From: Petaurus breviceps papuanus
Lineage: Eukaryota; Chordata; Mammalia; Diprotodontia; Petauridae
Direction: 5' to 3'
Assembly: GCA_028583685.1 (NCBI GenBank)
Contig: JAMXIF010000065.1
Span: 34,667,442-34,731,441, forward strand
DNA length: 64,000 bases
In this document: piece by piece, positions 1 to 10,825 of the stretch
Position numbering within the stretch: the stretch's first letter is position 1
How the letters are laid out: each line of letters starts with the position of its first letter
Translations under genes and position numbers: made by a program
Notes under the pieces: generated by a model
Told to the model about the DNA's origin: nothing
Seen by the model: the letters and a program-made list of their open reading frames with translations, nothing else
Database searches by the model: none

Positions 1-330
1 CCTCCCAGCTCTGACATTCTCTGTTCTAAGGCCCCTCCCAGCTCTGATATTCTGTGTTCCAAGGTCCCTCTGACCTTTGATATTCTGTGTTCTAAGGTCC
101 CTCCCAGCTCTGACCTTCTGTGTTCTGAGATCCCTCCCAGCTCTGACATTCTCTGTTCTAAGGCCCCTCCCAGCTCTGACATTCTGTGTTCCAAGGTCCC
201 TCTGACCTTTGATATTCTGTGTTCTAAGGTCCCTCCCAGCTCTGACCTTCTGTGTTCTAAGGTCCCTCCAGCTCTGAACTTCTGTGTTCTAAGGTTCCTT
301 CTTGCTATGATAGGCCATGTTCTAAAGCCT
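1..330 (+). repeat. 33-bp minisatellite with 132-bp higher-order repeat
   Basis: About ten tandem units of 33 bp, each of the form cctcccagctctgacattct followed by ctgttctaaggcc. Units 1-4 (1-132) and 5-8 (133-264) pair one to one: unit 1 equals 5 and 3 equals 7, 2 and 6 differ by one base, and 4 and 8 by two. The array is therefore a duplicated four-unit block. The unit resembles the 3' tail shared by L2 and MIR elements, which suggests its origin. The array starts at the window edge and may extend leftwards. Confidence 0.9.
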
Positions 331-365
331 TTACCAGTGCTTAGAATTTTCTGTTTTGTACAATG

Positions 366-735
366 AAAAGAGTACAGTTTTTTAAAAAATTTAATTCATT
401 TTATTATGAACTTAAGAAATAAAGCAAGCATTACCATAACAGCATAGTGGAATAGAAAAAATGATTGTCCATGAAGCTGCAAATCTATTGTATACAACTC
501 ACTATTTCTTTTAAATACATAATAAAGTTAGCATGTAACTTTCTTTTCTTCCTTCATTTTTTCTTTCCTCCCCCAGAGATGGCTACCATTAGATAAAAAT
601 GTGTGTGAGTGAGTATGTGTGTGTGTGTGTGTCTAAAACCATTATGTCGTACTTCTATCAGTGCTTTCTGTGGATGTGTCTTCCTTCATACGTCCTTTGT
701 AGTTAATTTGGGTATTTGTAATAGTCAAAAATACT
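366..735 (-). mobile_element. L1 3' UTR remnant
   Basis: This antisense fragment resembles the 3' UTR of the L1 at 36.2-36.7 kb. Shared landmarks are a pyrimidine run ending in cccccag, a short GT run, and 'cagtgctttctgtgga...cttccttcat'. No coding part is left. Confidence 0.6.
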
Positions 736-779
736 TAATCTGACCAGTTCTGGTTTTACAGTAAAAAGAAATGGGTTTG

Positions 780-1075
780 GATGCCAGTTTTGTCATTATC
801 TTTGAAACCTGGAGTGAATCATTTCTTCAGTTCTCATCTCTGGGCCTCAGTTACCCCACCTGTAAATAATCGAATTTGGCTAGATGACCTCTAAGGTCCC
901 TTTGGCATTTAGCTCTCCCATCCTATATTCTTGCTGGCTCTGCTGCTCACTAACCATGGACAATTCACAACCTTTCTGGGTGTGGGTCTCCTTTTCTCTA
1001 AAAGGAGGAGGCTAGACTAATCACTGAGGTCTCTGCCAGCTCTGATGTGCTGCGTTATAAGATTCATCCAAGTAA
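780..1075 (+). repeat. Two MIR fragments in tandem
   Basis: Each copy carries the MIR landmarks 'ctgggcctcagttaccccac', a short A-rich stretch and 'gatgacctctaaggtccctt'. The second copy starts near 930 and is more diverged. Confidence 0.65.
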
Positions 1076-1099
1076 ACTTGGGAGATAAATCTGAAGAGA

Positions 1100-1245
1100 A
1101 AAGGAAAAAAAAAAGGAAAGAAGAAAGGAAGAAAGAAAGGAAGGAAGGAAGGAAGGAAGGAAGGAACGAAGGAAGGAAGGAAGGAAGGAAGGAAGAAGGA
1201 AGGAAGAAGGGAAGAAGAGAGAGAAAGAAGAAGAAGAAGCACATT
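1100..1245 (+). repeat. (GGAA)n / (GAAG)n microsatellite
   Basis: Purine-only run of ggaa, gaaa and gaag units. It gives spurious open frames on both strands. Confidence 0.95.
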
Positions 1246-1546
1246 AGAATTGGAGTAAAGTAGAGGGGCAGGTGAATTTTAAGTGTTGTCCTAGGAAGAA
1301 AATGTAGGCTTTCTGGGACATATGAGGGACTGACTTTATCATGCTAATATTTGCATAACAGGCTCTGGGACTCTGCCCTCAGAGTCTCCCTGTGGGAGCC
1401 ATAGAGCTTGGTAATTAAGAAATGGAGCTTGGACAAGGAGGTGAAAGCAAATAACCTGGGAAGAGGAACCATATTCCCAGAGATCTTTTAGGGGAAGGAA
1501 GTGAGGAATAAAAGGTAGAGACAACAAAGAATTAATTAAACAATCG

Positions 1547-1793
1547 ATTGTTGTTCTCCTATAGTTTCAGTCACGTCAGACTCTCTGTGACCCCATTTGG
1601 GGGTTTCTTGGCAAAGATACTGCAATGGTTTGCCTTTTCTTTCTCCAGTCCATTTTTGAGATGAGGAGACTGAGGTAAGCAAGATTAAGTGACTTGCTCA
1701 GGGTCACACAACTACTAAATGTCTGAGGTCAGATTTGAACTCAGGTCTTTGACTCCAGGCCCAGAATTCTCCCAGTCTGCCACCCAACTGCCT
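1547..1793 (-). mobile_element. CORE-SINE, Mar1-like, near full length
   Basis: Antisense copy. Reading leftwards from 1793 it has the tRNA-like head ('ggcagttgggtggcagactg'), the CORE segment ending 'cttacctcagtctcctcatc', and the tail with 'ggcaaaccattgcagtatct' and 'ccccaaatggggtcacagag'. The same family recurs at 13.9, 20.6, 23.1, 42.1, 60.6 and 62.7 kb. Confidence 0.85.
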
Positions 1794-1877
1794 AGAAATA
1801 ACGTATTATTTATGCATTAAGTCAGAAGCAAGAGCACAGATCCTGCATGTAGATTGAAACCCCCATCTCCTTACTCA

Positions 1878-2062
1878 GTAGAATTATAGACCCTCAAGGA
1901 CTGGAAGGAACCTTAGAACATAGATCCTAGAATGATATACCTGGGAAAAACCTTAGAATCTAAAACCCAGAATATAAAAACTTAAAGGGCCTTAGAATCT
2001 AGGAAGGCAGTGCTGAACAGGTCTTAGGACAAGCCTTTTGGGGGATCTTAGCACTCAGGATC
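1878..2062 (-). repeat. Decayed 33-bp minisatellite, reverse orientation
   Basis: Five or so degenerate units of the form 'accttagaac(at)ctagaat...ctggaagga'. This is the reverse complement of the unit at 1-330. Confidence 0.55.
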
Positions 2063-2087
2063 ACAGGATTCCAAGCTAGAAAGAAAC

Positions 2088-2232
2088 TCAATTTAACAAA
2101 TATTCCTGAAGCACACAGGTCCAATTACACTCCCTTTTCTAAGTGATCTAGACCACTCACTAGGAGCTGGGATTCCAGAGCCCATCATGAAACCATCCTT
2201 GTTTTCAAGGAGGTTACATTCTACTGGGAAAT
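2088..2232 (-). mobile_element. L2 3' end, antisense
   Basis: Begins 'caatttaacaaatattcctg' and ends 'caaggaggttacattctact', the reverse complement of the conserved L2 3' end. Confidence 0.65.
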
Positions 2233-2534
2233 AGAAGACACAGAGAGCTTTCCTCCTCCTCTCCTCCCAGCCACTGGTGGCACTTGTTCCATGTGAACCC
2301 AAAAGCTTCAATGGGGGTTTTCCTCCTTTGTTTTGAATTTCTTCGTTTCACTAACTGAACGTTGCCCATTCTCCCTATCCAGAGTGAGGCTTTAAGCCCT
2401 GGACAGACTCTAAGATAAATGTAGGCAGATTCCATATATTTCCTCCCTTTCCATTTTAGTAAGGACCTGTCAGCCTGTGCTTCCATCCACCCCCCTTAGC
2501 ATAGCCTTCAAGAACCCAGGTTTAAGCCTCTGGT

Positions 2535-2580
2535 CTGCACACAGTAGGCACTTAATAAAAGCTTGTAACATTTAAGGCAA
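2535..2580 (+). mobile_element. L2 3' terminus
   Basis: Short sense piece 'cacagtaggcacttaataaa' typical of the L2 end. Confidence 0.5.
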
Positions 2581-2802
2581 CATGCTGTTTACCACCAGCA
2601 AGGGGTTAAACCAAGGTATTTTTTGTTCCTTTGGAATTTGGATCTACTTTTGTTTTCCAGTTATATGCCCCAAATTTATTACCTATGCTACCTCCTGATA
2701 TGAATGTTTTCTTCTAGCCCAAGGGATCAATCTTTAGTTTTTCCTGAACACTCTATCCTTCTCAATAGCTCTGCTTCAGGCATATTGGACTATTTATTCA
2801 CT

Positions 2803-3420
2803 GTCCCTCCAATTCAATTCAACAAGCTTTTATTGAGTTTCTACTCTTTGCTACTGGTATTGATGCAACAAGGAATCCTGCACTGAAGACAAAGTCATTG
2901 CTGGGGGAGGGGGAAAGTGGATCCCCCAGAGAGTTTGCCCTGTGCCCCTGTGGACATCACAAGGTGGGTAGGGCCAATTAGAATGGAAAGCAGACTCCAA
3001 GATAGACAGCCCAGCGGTGCTGGGGAGAGAGGGGGTGCCCTGTGCCCCTGTCTCATCTCCCCAACATCACCTGCTAACAATGCTTCTTCCCAAGATGCAC
3101 CTGGAGTAAAGTCTCACTTAGGGTTCTGGGGCCAGGAGGATGCAAAAACAAAGGGCAGGGGGACCCAACAGTTTATGCTGGCAGAGTTTCTGTGGTTTGG
3201 GTCCTCAGTATTTTCCAACCTCTCAATCTTTGTTCCAGTCGTCCTCTTTACCTGCCCTCAAGACCTGACCACAATACCAACTTCTCATAAATACTTCCTT
3301 TGGTCTTTCTTTCCTTGGGCTTTCTACAGATGCTTCTCTTTTGGAATTCACTTGATTTTTTTTTTCAATAAATACATATTAAATGACTACTGTGTGCAAA
3401 GTACCATGATGTACATTGAG
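2803..3420. other. Mostly unique DNA with two short antisense L2 ends
   Basis: Antisense L2 ends lie at 2803-2886 and 3360-3419 ('caataaatacatattaaatg'). The 470 bp between them show no repeat I recognise and no credible exon. The open frame at 2917-3423 has no known domain and runs into the L2 at its end. Confidence 0.45.
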
Positions 3421-3535
3421 TAGGGCAAGTTCTTTAACATCTCTGTGCCTTAATTTTCCCATCTGTAAAATGAGGGATTTGGATTTGTTGGCCTCTGAGG
3501 TACCTTCCAGCTTCAAATCTATGAGCCTACCAGTA
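3421..3535 (+). repeat. MIR 3' part
   Basis: Contains 'cttaattttcccatctgtaa', 'atgagggatttggatttg' and 'ggtaccttccagcttcaaat'. Confidence 0.65.
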
Positions 3536-4059
3536 AGACAAAATCCCTGCCCTCAGGGATTTTACAAATCTATTAAGTGGAAAAAGATGCCAGCACAGAG
3601 ATTTGCCCAGAAATGGAGTGGATAGACAACAAACTTGAAGTCAGCAAGAAATGGATTCAGATCCCCCCTGTGGGGGGGGCATATTTACGAGATGGGAGCC
3701 CCTGGGGGAGGTAAGTGAGCCCCGTCTGTGAAATGAAGACCGTAGTATTTACATCAGTAGCAAGTCCTCCTCTTTTGCATCAACGTCCCCTTGGACAGTC
3801 AGAGGAAGCCTATTTCGGACCCCTTCTCCCAATGATAGTTTTTTTCTTTTTTCATATAAAATAAAATATATTGGAATTGCAAAGGAAATCAATTATGTTA
3901 AAATACAGCTATCAAAATATTTTAACATCACGTTTGTATGCCCCTAGGTTAAGAACCACTTTCCTAGGGTTATGAGAATGAAATAAGATATCTGTGAAGC
4001 GTTTCGAAAATTTTAAAACTCCCTATAAATTTTGAGTATTATGCACAAAATGCATCCCA

Positions 4060-4235
4060 GAGACGCAAACAAGATGTTCTGTGAAGATCGAGAGAAACAA
4101 GGTGGCTTTTGAGTGGGGCTTTAAAGAGCGGATAGAAGAGGGGGAAGGGAAGAGCAAGCATGCTAGGCAGAGGGAACAGTGTGAGCAAAGGCACAGAAGT
4201 CGGAGGGAGCGCATTAGAGGGCAGAGTGGTCCAGT
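4060..4235 (-). mobile_element. Probable L2 internal 3' region, antisense
   Basis: Resembles the antisense L2 string 'ggcagagggaacagtgtgag' followed by 'caaaggcacagaagtcggag'. Compare the longer antisense L2 at 60.9-61.3 kb. Confidence 0.4.
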
Positions 4236-4449
4236 TGGACTGAAGCAAAAAATGCTAGCAAGCAGGAAATGTTGTGAGTGCATTCAAAAATTATAACTTC
4301 CCAAACATCTTAAAGAAAAACAACAACAAAAAAAAAAAACCAAGCCAGGCAGAGCAATGCTTTCTCTGTTCCCAATTTCCCCCAGGGGAATTTACATGCA
4401 TACTGGGAAAATGGCCCAAGGGACATGGTTTAAGGAAGCCTGAAAGCCT

Positions 4450-4712
4450 GCTCTCTCTCTCTCTCTCTCTGTCTCTCCCTCTCCTTTCCTTCTCTCTCTC
4501 TATTTCTGTCTCTCTTCTATGTAATGTCTTTCTATCTCTTTTTTATTTCTGTCATATCTCTCTGTATGTTTGTCTCTTTTCCCTTCTCTGTCTCTCTTCC
4601 CTTCCTTTCCATTTTCCTCTCCTTCTCTTTCTCTCTGTCTGTCTCTGTCATGTCTATCTCTGTCTCTGTCTCTGTGTTTCTGTCTGTCTCTGTCTCTCTC
4701 TCACTCTTTCCT
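4450..4712 (+). repeat. (TC)n / (TCTG)n pyrimidine-rich tract
   Basis: Low-complexity run of ctct, tctg and ttcc units. The Ser/Leu-rich open frames here are artefacts. Confidence 0.95.
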
Positions 4713-4734
4713 TCAAATTTTCAAACTAGCCCCA

Positions 4735-4985
4735 CAGCAAACATCCATTTAAGTGGTGCGGGTTAATCACAGGGAGCTAGTTTTGTTTCCTCTCGCTTGC
4801 ACTCAGAAGAGCTTCTTCTTGCGTTGCAGTGTAGTTTGATGCGGCTTTCTGCTTCATTAACATGTGATCTCTAAGTGATCATCTAAGTCCTAATGAAGTA
4901 TCCTTTGTCTTTGCTGAGCAGCAGAGAAAGAGCTGTAGGAACGTTCTTGCCTTGGCTTATCGCTGGGGGTTTACTCTTAAGAGCA
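4735..4985. promoter_or_regulatory. Repeat-free stretch, candidate conserved element
   Basis: About 250 bp without recognisable repeats. It carries several CpGs, homeodomain-like cores (ttaatcac, cattaaca, ctaatgaa), an E-box (catgtg) and a SOX-like ctttgtc. It has no long open frame. Calling it an enhancer is inference from composition and motifs only. Confidence 0.25.
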
Positions 4986-5004
4986 TCCCTCAGGTGCCCT
5001 TACT

Positions 5005-5412
5005 TAGGACCACAGATTTAGAGCTGGAACAGAATTCATCTCATGCAACCCCATCATTTTACAAACTGAGGCCAGACAAGTGACTGGTCACAGAGAATGA
5101 CATAGCAGAGTCCGGATTAGAAACCAATTCCTATTTCTCTGACTTACAAATTCATCAGCCTTTCCATTGGGCCATTTTGTTTCCATCAGAAGCAGTTATG
5201 TGGTACAGTGGATCTGGAGTCCAGAAAGCCAGAATTTAAATCTGACTTCAGGTACTTAATAGCTGTGTGATCCTGGGCAAATCCCTTCACTGCTAAACTA
5301 CTTCAGTCTCCTTGACTAAAAATGAGGATAATAATAGCATCCACCTTGTAGGGTGGCTCTGAAAATAGCATGAGATAATACTTGCAAAGCACTTTGAAGA
5401 CCTTAAAATTAT
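5005..5412. repeat. MIR3-like (-) then MIR/THER-like SINE (+)
   Basis: 5005-5160 is an antisense MIR3-type copy ('cagatttagagctggaacag ... cattttacaaactgaggcc'). 5195-5412 is a sense CORE-SINE with head 'tggtacagtggatctggagt', middle 'gctgtgtgatcctgggcaaa' and 3' part 'gagataatacttgcaaagca'. Confidence 0.65.
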
Positions 5413-5700
5413 ATATAATATCATATATTATAAGTCATGATGCCATTATTATTACCTATATATAATAATACTATTATGTTATATGTTACTATGATATAAT
5501 TATATATACTATTGTTAATTCAATTAATTATGCTAATAAATTAGTAATTAGTAGAATAAATAGATGTGAATAAACAAAGCCAATATTAATATCATTATTA
5601 AATTGAATAATTCAAATTAATAATATTAGAACAATTCAATATTGTTCTTCATATTGAATAATATTCCTCAGCAATATTGTTCCTCATATTGCTTCCAGAG
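5405..5700. repeat. AT-rich low-complexity DNA
   Basis: Dense ata, taat and attatt words continuing from the SINE tail. It probably grew from that tail. Confidence 0.75.
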
Positions 5701-5950
5701 TTATAGAATTTAACAATAATAACAATAATTTTTTATTTCATTCTAGGTCCATGTAATTGCTGCTAGAAATTACAAAAAGATTATCCTCAAAGGGCCTGGT
5801 CTTGATTGAGTGAGGCAGATTTTTCAAGCATAGCTGTGGTATTGTCTATGTTTGAAGGTTTGTTGGTTTAAAGTAAAAATGAAAGGGATACAGGGTCCAT
5901 CCTCTGGCCCCCACCCTTGGAGTTTGTTCTAAACAATTGGTACCTCCTCC
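5700..5950. other. Unique non-coding DNA
   Basis: I see no repeat family and no plausible exon here. Confidence 0.4.
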
Positions 5951-6182
5951 TCTTTCCTGACCTCTTTTAATACTAGAGCATTCTTGATATTGATTATTTC
6001 CATTGTATCCTCTATATATCTTGACTGTGTATGGTTGTTTGCATTCTGTCTCCCTTATTAGACTGTGAACTCCTTCAGAGAAGGAACTATTTTTTTTGCC
6101 TTTTGTTGTGTTGTCAATGCTTTAGTAGATTGCTTGGTACATAGTAGGCACATAAATAGTTGCTGACTGAATTACTGACTTC
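5950..6182 (+). mobile_element. L2 3' end
   Basis: Contains 'tagactgtgaactccttcag' and 'acatagtaggcacataaata', the sense-strand L2 terminus. A second short L2 end lies at 6600-6655 ('agatacttaataaaatgttt'). Confidence 0.7.
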
Positions 6183-6184
6183 CA

Positions 6185-6715
6185 CTGGCTGTGACCTACT
6201 CTCTAGTCACTACCTTCAAGTTTGTGCCTACAGAGATTTGTCTACTCATGAGTAGAAGGAGAAAGGAGACAACAGAGAAGGAGCCAGACTCCTAACAAGG
6301 AGCAATAGTATTCGATTTACTTTCAATTAAAGGCAAAAGCCCCATACCTAATTTTGGGGATGTTTGCAAAATATTAATAAAGCAATATCATTATTTCTCA
6401 TATCTGTCCTGAGCCCCTGGTCAATATCCAGATTGCCAATGGCTTACTTTAACTTGTATATCAAGACCAGTGATTGTTCCCCTTCACACAGAATGAAACA
6501 TACACACTTCAAAAAGTTGTTCTGGTGCAATTATATATTTTTAATCTAGAGTATACCACTGTTAAAGTATGAATTAAATCAGAAATTATAAATAATCCTG
6601 GAAATAGTAGATACTTAATAAAATGTTTCTTGATTGGTTGATTGAATTGTACCTCCAGAATAGAAAGGGAGAGGTAGGTATTTCATCATCTGTAGGAATT
6701 CAGGAGACGTTCATC
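6185..6715. other. Unique DNA between L2 ends
   Basis: Apart from the L2 end at 6600-6655, I recognise no repeat or exon. The A+T content is moderate. Confidence 0.4.
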
Positions 6716-6719
6716 ACTA

Positions 6720-7270
6720 ATTGAAATGACCTCTTGCTTGGACTTCAGTTGTACCATCTAGCATCAGTAAACAAGGGCAAACAAGACTGCTTGATGGTGT
6801 TCAATACCAGTCATGGTAGTCTGTCCCCCTTTTCTTCATCTCTGCATCATACATCTTCTATTCACTTAAGCTTGCCTGACTCCAATCGAATTGTGCACCA
6901 GCCTTTCTCTTCTCAGCCTCCTGTGCTATCGAGCAGCTTTAGCAGTAGTGGCCATTGTGACCTGTCCTCTCTATTCCCTTTCTAACATCTCTCTTATGTT
7001 ACAGTGATACTTCATCCAAACATTAATATATGTGTTCATCCCTTACTCCTGGAGTTTCCATCTCTCTTGATAACCTCTTTAGTAGGGGAAACAATGCTAT
7101 CTTTGATACTCAGTTCCTCTTTGATCCATGGGTACATCAAGTCAAAGAATTCCCTTTTTGTCTTCAGTACTTCATCCCGAGTGTACAATTCTCCATGTCT
7201 GAGAAGTGCCATGTTTTAAACAAGGATATGGTGAAAGCTGGGCAGGCTGCAAAAAATAAAAAATAATGAA
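6720..7270 (+). pseudogene. Possible processed pseudogene, unidentified
   Basis: Two overlapping open stretches in different frames (6734-6985 and 7030-7266) are followed by an A-rich run of aaaaaataaaaaataatgaa. The second ends in a Lys-rich carboxy end (KAGQAAKNKK). The mix of frame changes, stops and an A-rich end fits a retrocopy. I do not recognise the protein, and two chance open frames are as likely. Confidence 0.15.
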
Positions 7271-7985
7271 AATAACCCCTATCCAATCCCTAGAATGAAT
7301 TATTCAGTAAAATTTTATTTCCCTTCAAAATGGATGATGAATCTCCATCCAACAAATGTAAACTCCAAAGTGTCCTGGAGAAATCAACAGATAAACTATA
7401 CTGGAACTGGAGAAGTATCCCAAACAAAAATGCTGCATACAACAGCCAGGATACAATATTAACCCTTAGAAATTTGGGAACAATGTTTTTCATTGATATC
7501 TCCATATCAAATACTCATCATCTTCATGTTACACAAAATCAATAACTTTTACAATGCAGAGACCTAGTAGAAGAAATCTCATTCCATGTGGAAATGAGAT
7601 GAGACACATATTTACTGAGCTGTCATCTCTGCTAATGGAGTTGAACCAAAGATGCCTGCAGGAAGCTTACAGAAGATGATCCTTCAGTCCTAGTGTTTTT
7701 ATTCAATTACAAAAAACAAACCTCTTACATGCCTATAAAATAATCTACCCAACATTTAACATTAAAGAAAAATCATAAAATCACTATGTATCTCAGGACT
7801 GTGATCAAATGAGACTGAGAAGAGCAACAGTAATAGTAATTATAATATAATTATTATATGTTAAAGAATATATAATTATATAATGTTATATAATAAAACA
7901 ATACATAATTTATATAATAATAAATATAATGATAACTGGTATGAATAGATAATATAATAATATATGTGAATATATATCTAGTCAA
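7270..7985. other. Unique DNA grading into an AT-rich tract
   Basis: 7270-7800 shows nothing I can name. 7830-7985 is a low-complexity ata/taat run. Confidence 0.45.
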
Positions 7986-8007
7986 TATTATCTATAGTAT
8001 TATGACT

Positions 8008-8187
8008 TTAAACCTGGAAGGGCCCTTCAGAATCATCCAAAAGAATTCTCTCATTTTACATAGAATGAAGTTGACATTCCCCTCCCCAGCCCCAGGTTGT
8101 GACTTCCTCAAGGTCATTCATCTAGAAAATAGCATACCTAGTATGTGACCTATTCCCTATGATTCCAAATTCATGCTTTGTTTCATT

Positions 8188-8232
<45 letters not shown>
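8008..8232. repeat. MIR3-like (-) followed by (TC)n
   Basis: 8008-8165 is antisense MIR/MIR3 ('aacctggaagggcccttcag', 'gtgacttcctcaaggtcatt'). 8192-8232 is a perfect (TC)n run. Confidence 0.65.
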
Positions 8233-8234
<2 letters not shown>

Positions 8235-8504
8235 AACTATTTCATTTTATTAATAAGCATTTATTCTTCCCTTGTCCTCACCCCACTCCCAAATTTGATG
8301 CTTTTTCTTTCAATTAACAAATATCTGTTTTCTTTACCTTCTACTTTCCTAACCTCCAAAATCAAACATGTAGAGTTCAAGCAAAACAAATTTCTACTTT
8401 CGTCATTAAAAAAAAATGTACATCTCATTCTTCTCCCTGAGTTCACTACCTCTCTAGCAAGACCTAGCACCAATTCTAAAAATGAATAGAACTGAAAAGG
8501 TTTT

Positions 8505-8762
8505 CAGGGAGATAGGGAGATGGGGAACAAAGAACAATGTCTTTGTCTTCTGGTTTCCTTCCTATCACCGTCCTAAGGACTTCGTTCCCACTTTTCCAGA
8601 AGTCAGAATTGGAAAGTTGCTCTTCAGAAACCAATCCATTAAGATGTACACTGAAAATGCTGCCCAGGAAAAAGAGTCTGGATCCAGCTTGTTTGGACTG
8701 AGGGATGGGGGTGGGAGGGGAGACTACTTTAAGTGCTGTCTTAATTAGCAATTAAAATCCCA
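8505..8762. promoter_or_regulatory. Repeat-free stretch with clustered SOX-like and homeodomain-like motifs
   Basis: Near 8526-8553 are gaacaaag, gaacaatg and ctttgtct, three SOX-type words within 28 bp, two of them facing each other. Near 8740 is ttaattagcaattaaa, two homeodomain cores. No transposon is visible. The regulatory role is inference. Confidence 0.25.
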
Positions 8763-9280
8763 AACCCAGATGCACCCAATATGGCTTTTATACTTTCCTT
8801 CTCCTTACTTCTCTAGTCTTGAGCTTGGCCAGAAAGAAGAAAATTAAAGGAAGTCCTTGATATTATGAGCCTTTGATTTCTAAACCCAATCAGGCTGTGG
8901 CTTACAATTTGGTGGGGCCATTTTTTTTTTAACAGGGATTCTTTTGTCTGCATCCGCCTGTCCTGAGCAAATATCTCTGTGGGAAAGCTGGCCCCTCTTG
9001 GAGTGGCCTCTGGCCCCTGTTGTCTCAGCCTCTGGGTACAAGGAGAAAGAGAACATGAGATACTATTAGAGGAAATAAGATCTGGGGCCAAACTCTTTGT
9101 CTTCTCCATGGTCTCTGAGTATCATGACTGAGGCTGAGCAGTGCCCCTGGGTGCCCCTGAGAGGCCCAAGGACAATGGCAAAATCCAGAAGAAAGAGAGA
9201 GGAAGAAAGGGGAATGGGGGAGAAGTGGAAGACAGGAAGGAGAAAGTTAAGAGGTGAGAGAAAGTAAAATAAGAGATTAA
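8763..9280. other. Unique DNA, purine-rich towards the end
   Basis: No family recognised. 9180-9270 is rich in gaag and gaga. Confidence 0.4.
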
Positions 9281-9284
9281 ATGT

Positions 9285-9475
9285 TCCCTAAGGGTTTCTT
9301 TCAATTCTGACATTTTCTGTTCAAGGTTCTCAGGCTTTTATTTTTTTTCCAGCTCTAACATTCTGAATATAATCATCTTAAGTTCCATCCTGGTCCTGAC
9401 AGGTTATATTCCCTTAAAAGTCCTTTCCAGCCCAGGCATTTTCTCAGGCTCTGCATCTATGATACATTTCTGTAT
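9285..9475 (+). repeat. Decayed 33-bp minisatellite / L2-MIR tail repeats
   Basis: Degenerate units 'tctttcaattctgacatttt', 'ccagctctaacattctgaat' and 'ccagcccaggcattttctca' match the unit at 1-330 in the same orientation. Confidence 0.5.
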
Positions 9476-9484
9476 AAGATTCCA

Positions 9485-9815
9485 GTTTTCGAGCTGGAAA
9501 GGACCTCTGAAGTCATTCAATCCAGCCTTCTTCATAGATAAGGGATTTGATGCCCACGGAGGCTAAAAGACCTAAGACACAGAACTGGGAATCAAAGCCA
9601 AGCCCTCTACTTCCAAATACAAAACACTTTCTGTTACACACTGGGAGATTAAAAAAAAATGCTCCTCACAACAGTGTTGTAATGTAGATAGTGTCCATGT
9701 CAATATACCTATTCTACAGATGAGAAAACTGAATGTCAAAGAGGTGAAATAAGTAAACCTAGGTCATTCTGCTAAGAAATTAAAGATTTAATTTCAACCC
9801 AAGCCTCTGCTCTTG
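9485..9815 (-). repeat. MIR3-like and MIR fragments, antisense
   Basis: 9485-9650 starts 'gagctggaaaggacctctga'. 9660-9815 contains 'ctattctacagatgagaaaa' and 'ctgaatgtcaaagaggtgaa'. Confidence 0.65.
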
Positions 9816-10214
9816 GGTCAATAAATAGATATGGAGAGATGGAGGGGAAGGGGAAGACAGTGGAGAGACAGAGACCAAGAGTAAGAGAAACAGGGAAAGA
9901 GACAGAGAAAGACTTTACAGAGACAGACCCTCTATTTTTCATCAATAAATTTGCTTGGTTTGATTCTATGGAACCCTCCCTTAGGGTAAACTGATAACCA
10001 GAAATCCCAGACCCTTCTCTTCTCCCTCAGTTTCTTCTTTCCCTCTCCCCTTCCCCCATTGGTGGATTGGAGGGTAAAGCCTTAAACTCATCCCAAAGCC
10101 TTCCTTTCTAGGGTCTCCCGACTTTCCAGGTGACTTCCCATGTTCCATTAGCAGCTTTGATTGGTTTGACTCCATGGAACATCATGTCTCACCACTCCCT
10201 TGCTATTTTTCAGC
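9816..10214. other. Unique DNA
   Basis: Contains a purine-rich stretch at 9835-9930, then DNA with no recognisable repeat or exon. Confidence 0.4.
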
Positions 10215-10325
10215 TTCCTTTTCTGTGTTGTCCTCCCCTGTTAGATTGTAAGCTCTGTGAGGGAAGGGACTGCTTTTTTTTCTTATTTGTATCCTCAGTG
10301 CTTAGTATAGTGCTTAGCAGGAGTA
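10215..10325 (+). mobile_element. L2 3' end
   Basis: Contains 'gttagattgtaagctctgtg', 'agggaagggactgctttttt' and 'gtatcctcagtgcttagtat'. It is cut off by the repeat that follows. Confidence 0.75.
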
Positions 10326-10334
10326 GCACCGCTG

Positions 10335-10810
10335 GTGTGAGGGGTTGCCAACACCTTCTCAGGTCTGCCTATCTACCTTTGGCTTCTACCTAGCACTCAA
10401 CTCTCACCTGTGGCATCAAGAAACTGTAGCATTGTGCAGTGGCCACATCCTGGTAAAACTGTCTCTGCAGGTGGGCTAAACCAGATTGAGGGTAACTGAT
10501 GGACCTTAGACCCATTGGTGAGTTGGGGATCTACCCAAGCATGGGAAGACTTCCCTGGTTGAGTGGGTGGATGAGATCAATTTGTTCCAACAGCCAGGAA
10601 GGCAGCTGAAGCAGGCGCTCTGGCATGGCATCGATGATGGCAAGGTCACCCATTGCACCCCAAGCCATTGCCAGTCATCCTGACTTGTGCCTTGCGACTG
10701 GACTTCCATGACTCAGAAGAGAGAGACACCGATGACTTTGCTCAACTCTGCCTCACTCAAACCCAGCTTACACACGAGTCAAGGCATTGGTCCTCTTTGC
10801 AAATGGACAG
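10335..10810 (+). mobile_element. About 470-bp RTE-tailed interspersed repeat, copy 1
   Basis: Homologous along most of its length to the reverse complement of 41,390-41,860. Shared landmarks are 'acctttgg...cacctaactctcac', 'aagacttcccctgg...ttgagtgg', 'ggcagctgaagcaggcgctc', 'gccagtcatcctgactt..tgcc..gactgga' and the end 'ggtcctctt'. I recall this ending from RTE-derived marsupial repeats, but the name is not certain. Confidence 0.65.
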
Positions 10811-10825
10811 ACCATAGCAACAGCA

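Noticed and set aside
1-330. CRISPR-like regular repeats
   Set aside because: There are no unique spacers; units are contiguous, and this is animal DNA.
1017-1263. Open frames rich in Lys/Arg or Phe/Leu/Ser in microsatellites (also at 4.3-4.8, 39.5-40.2, 51.9-52.5 and 57.7-58.4 kb)
   Set aside because: Low-complexity translation of simple repeats.
2917-3423. 168-codon open frame
   Set aside because: It runs into an antisense L2 end, and the peptide is featureless.
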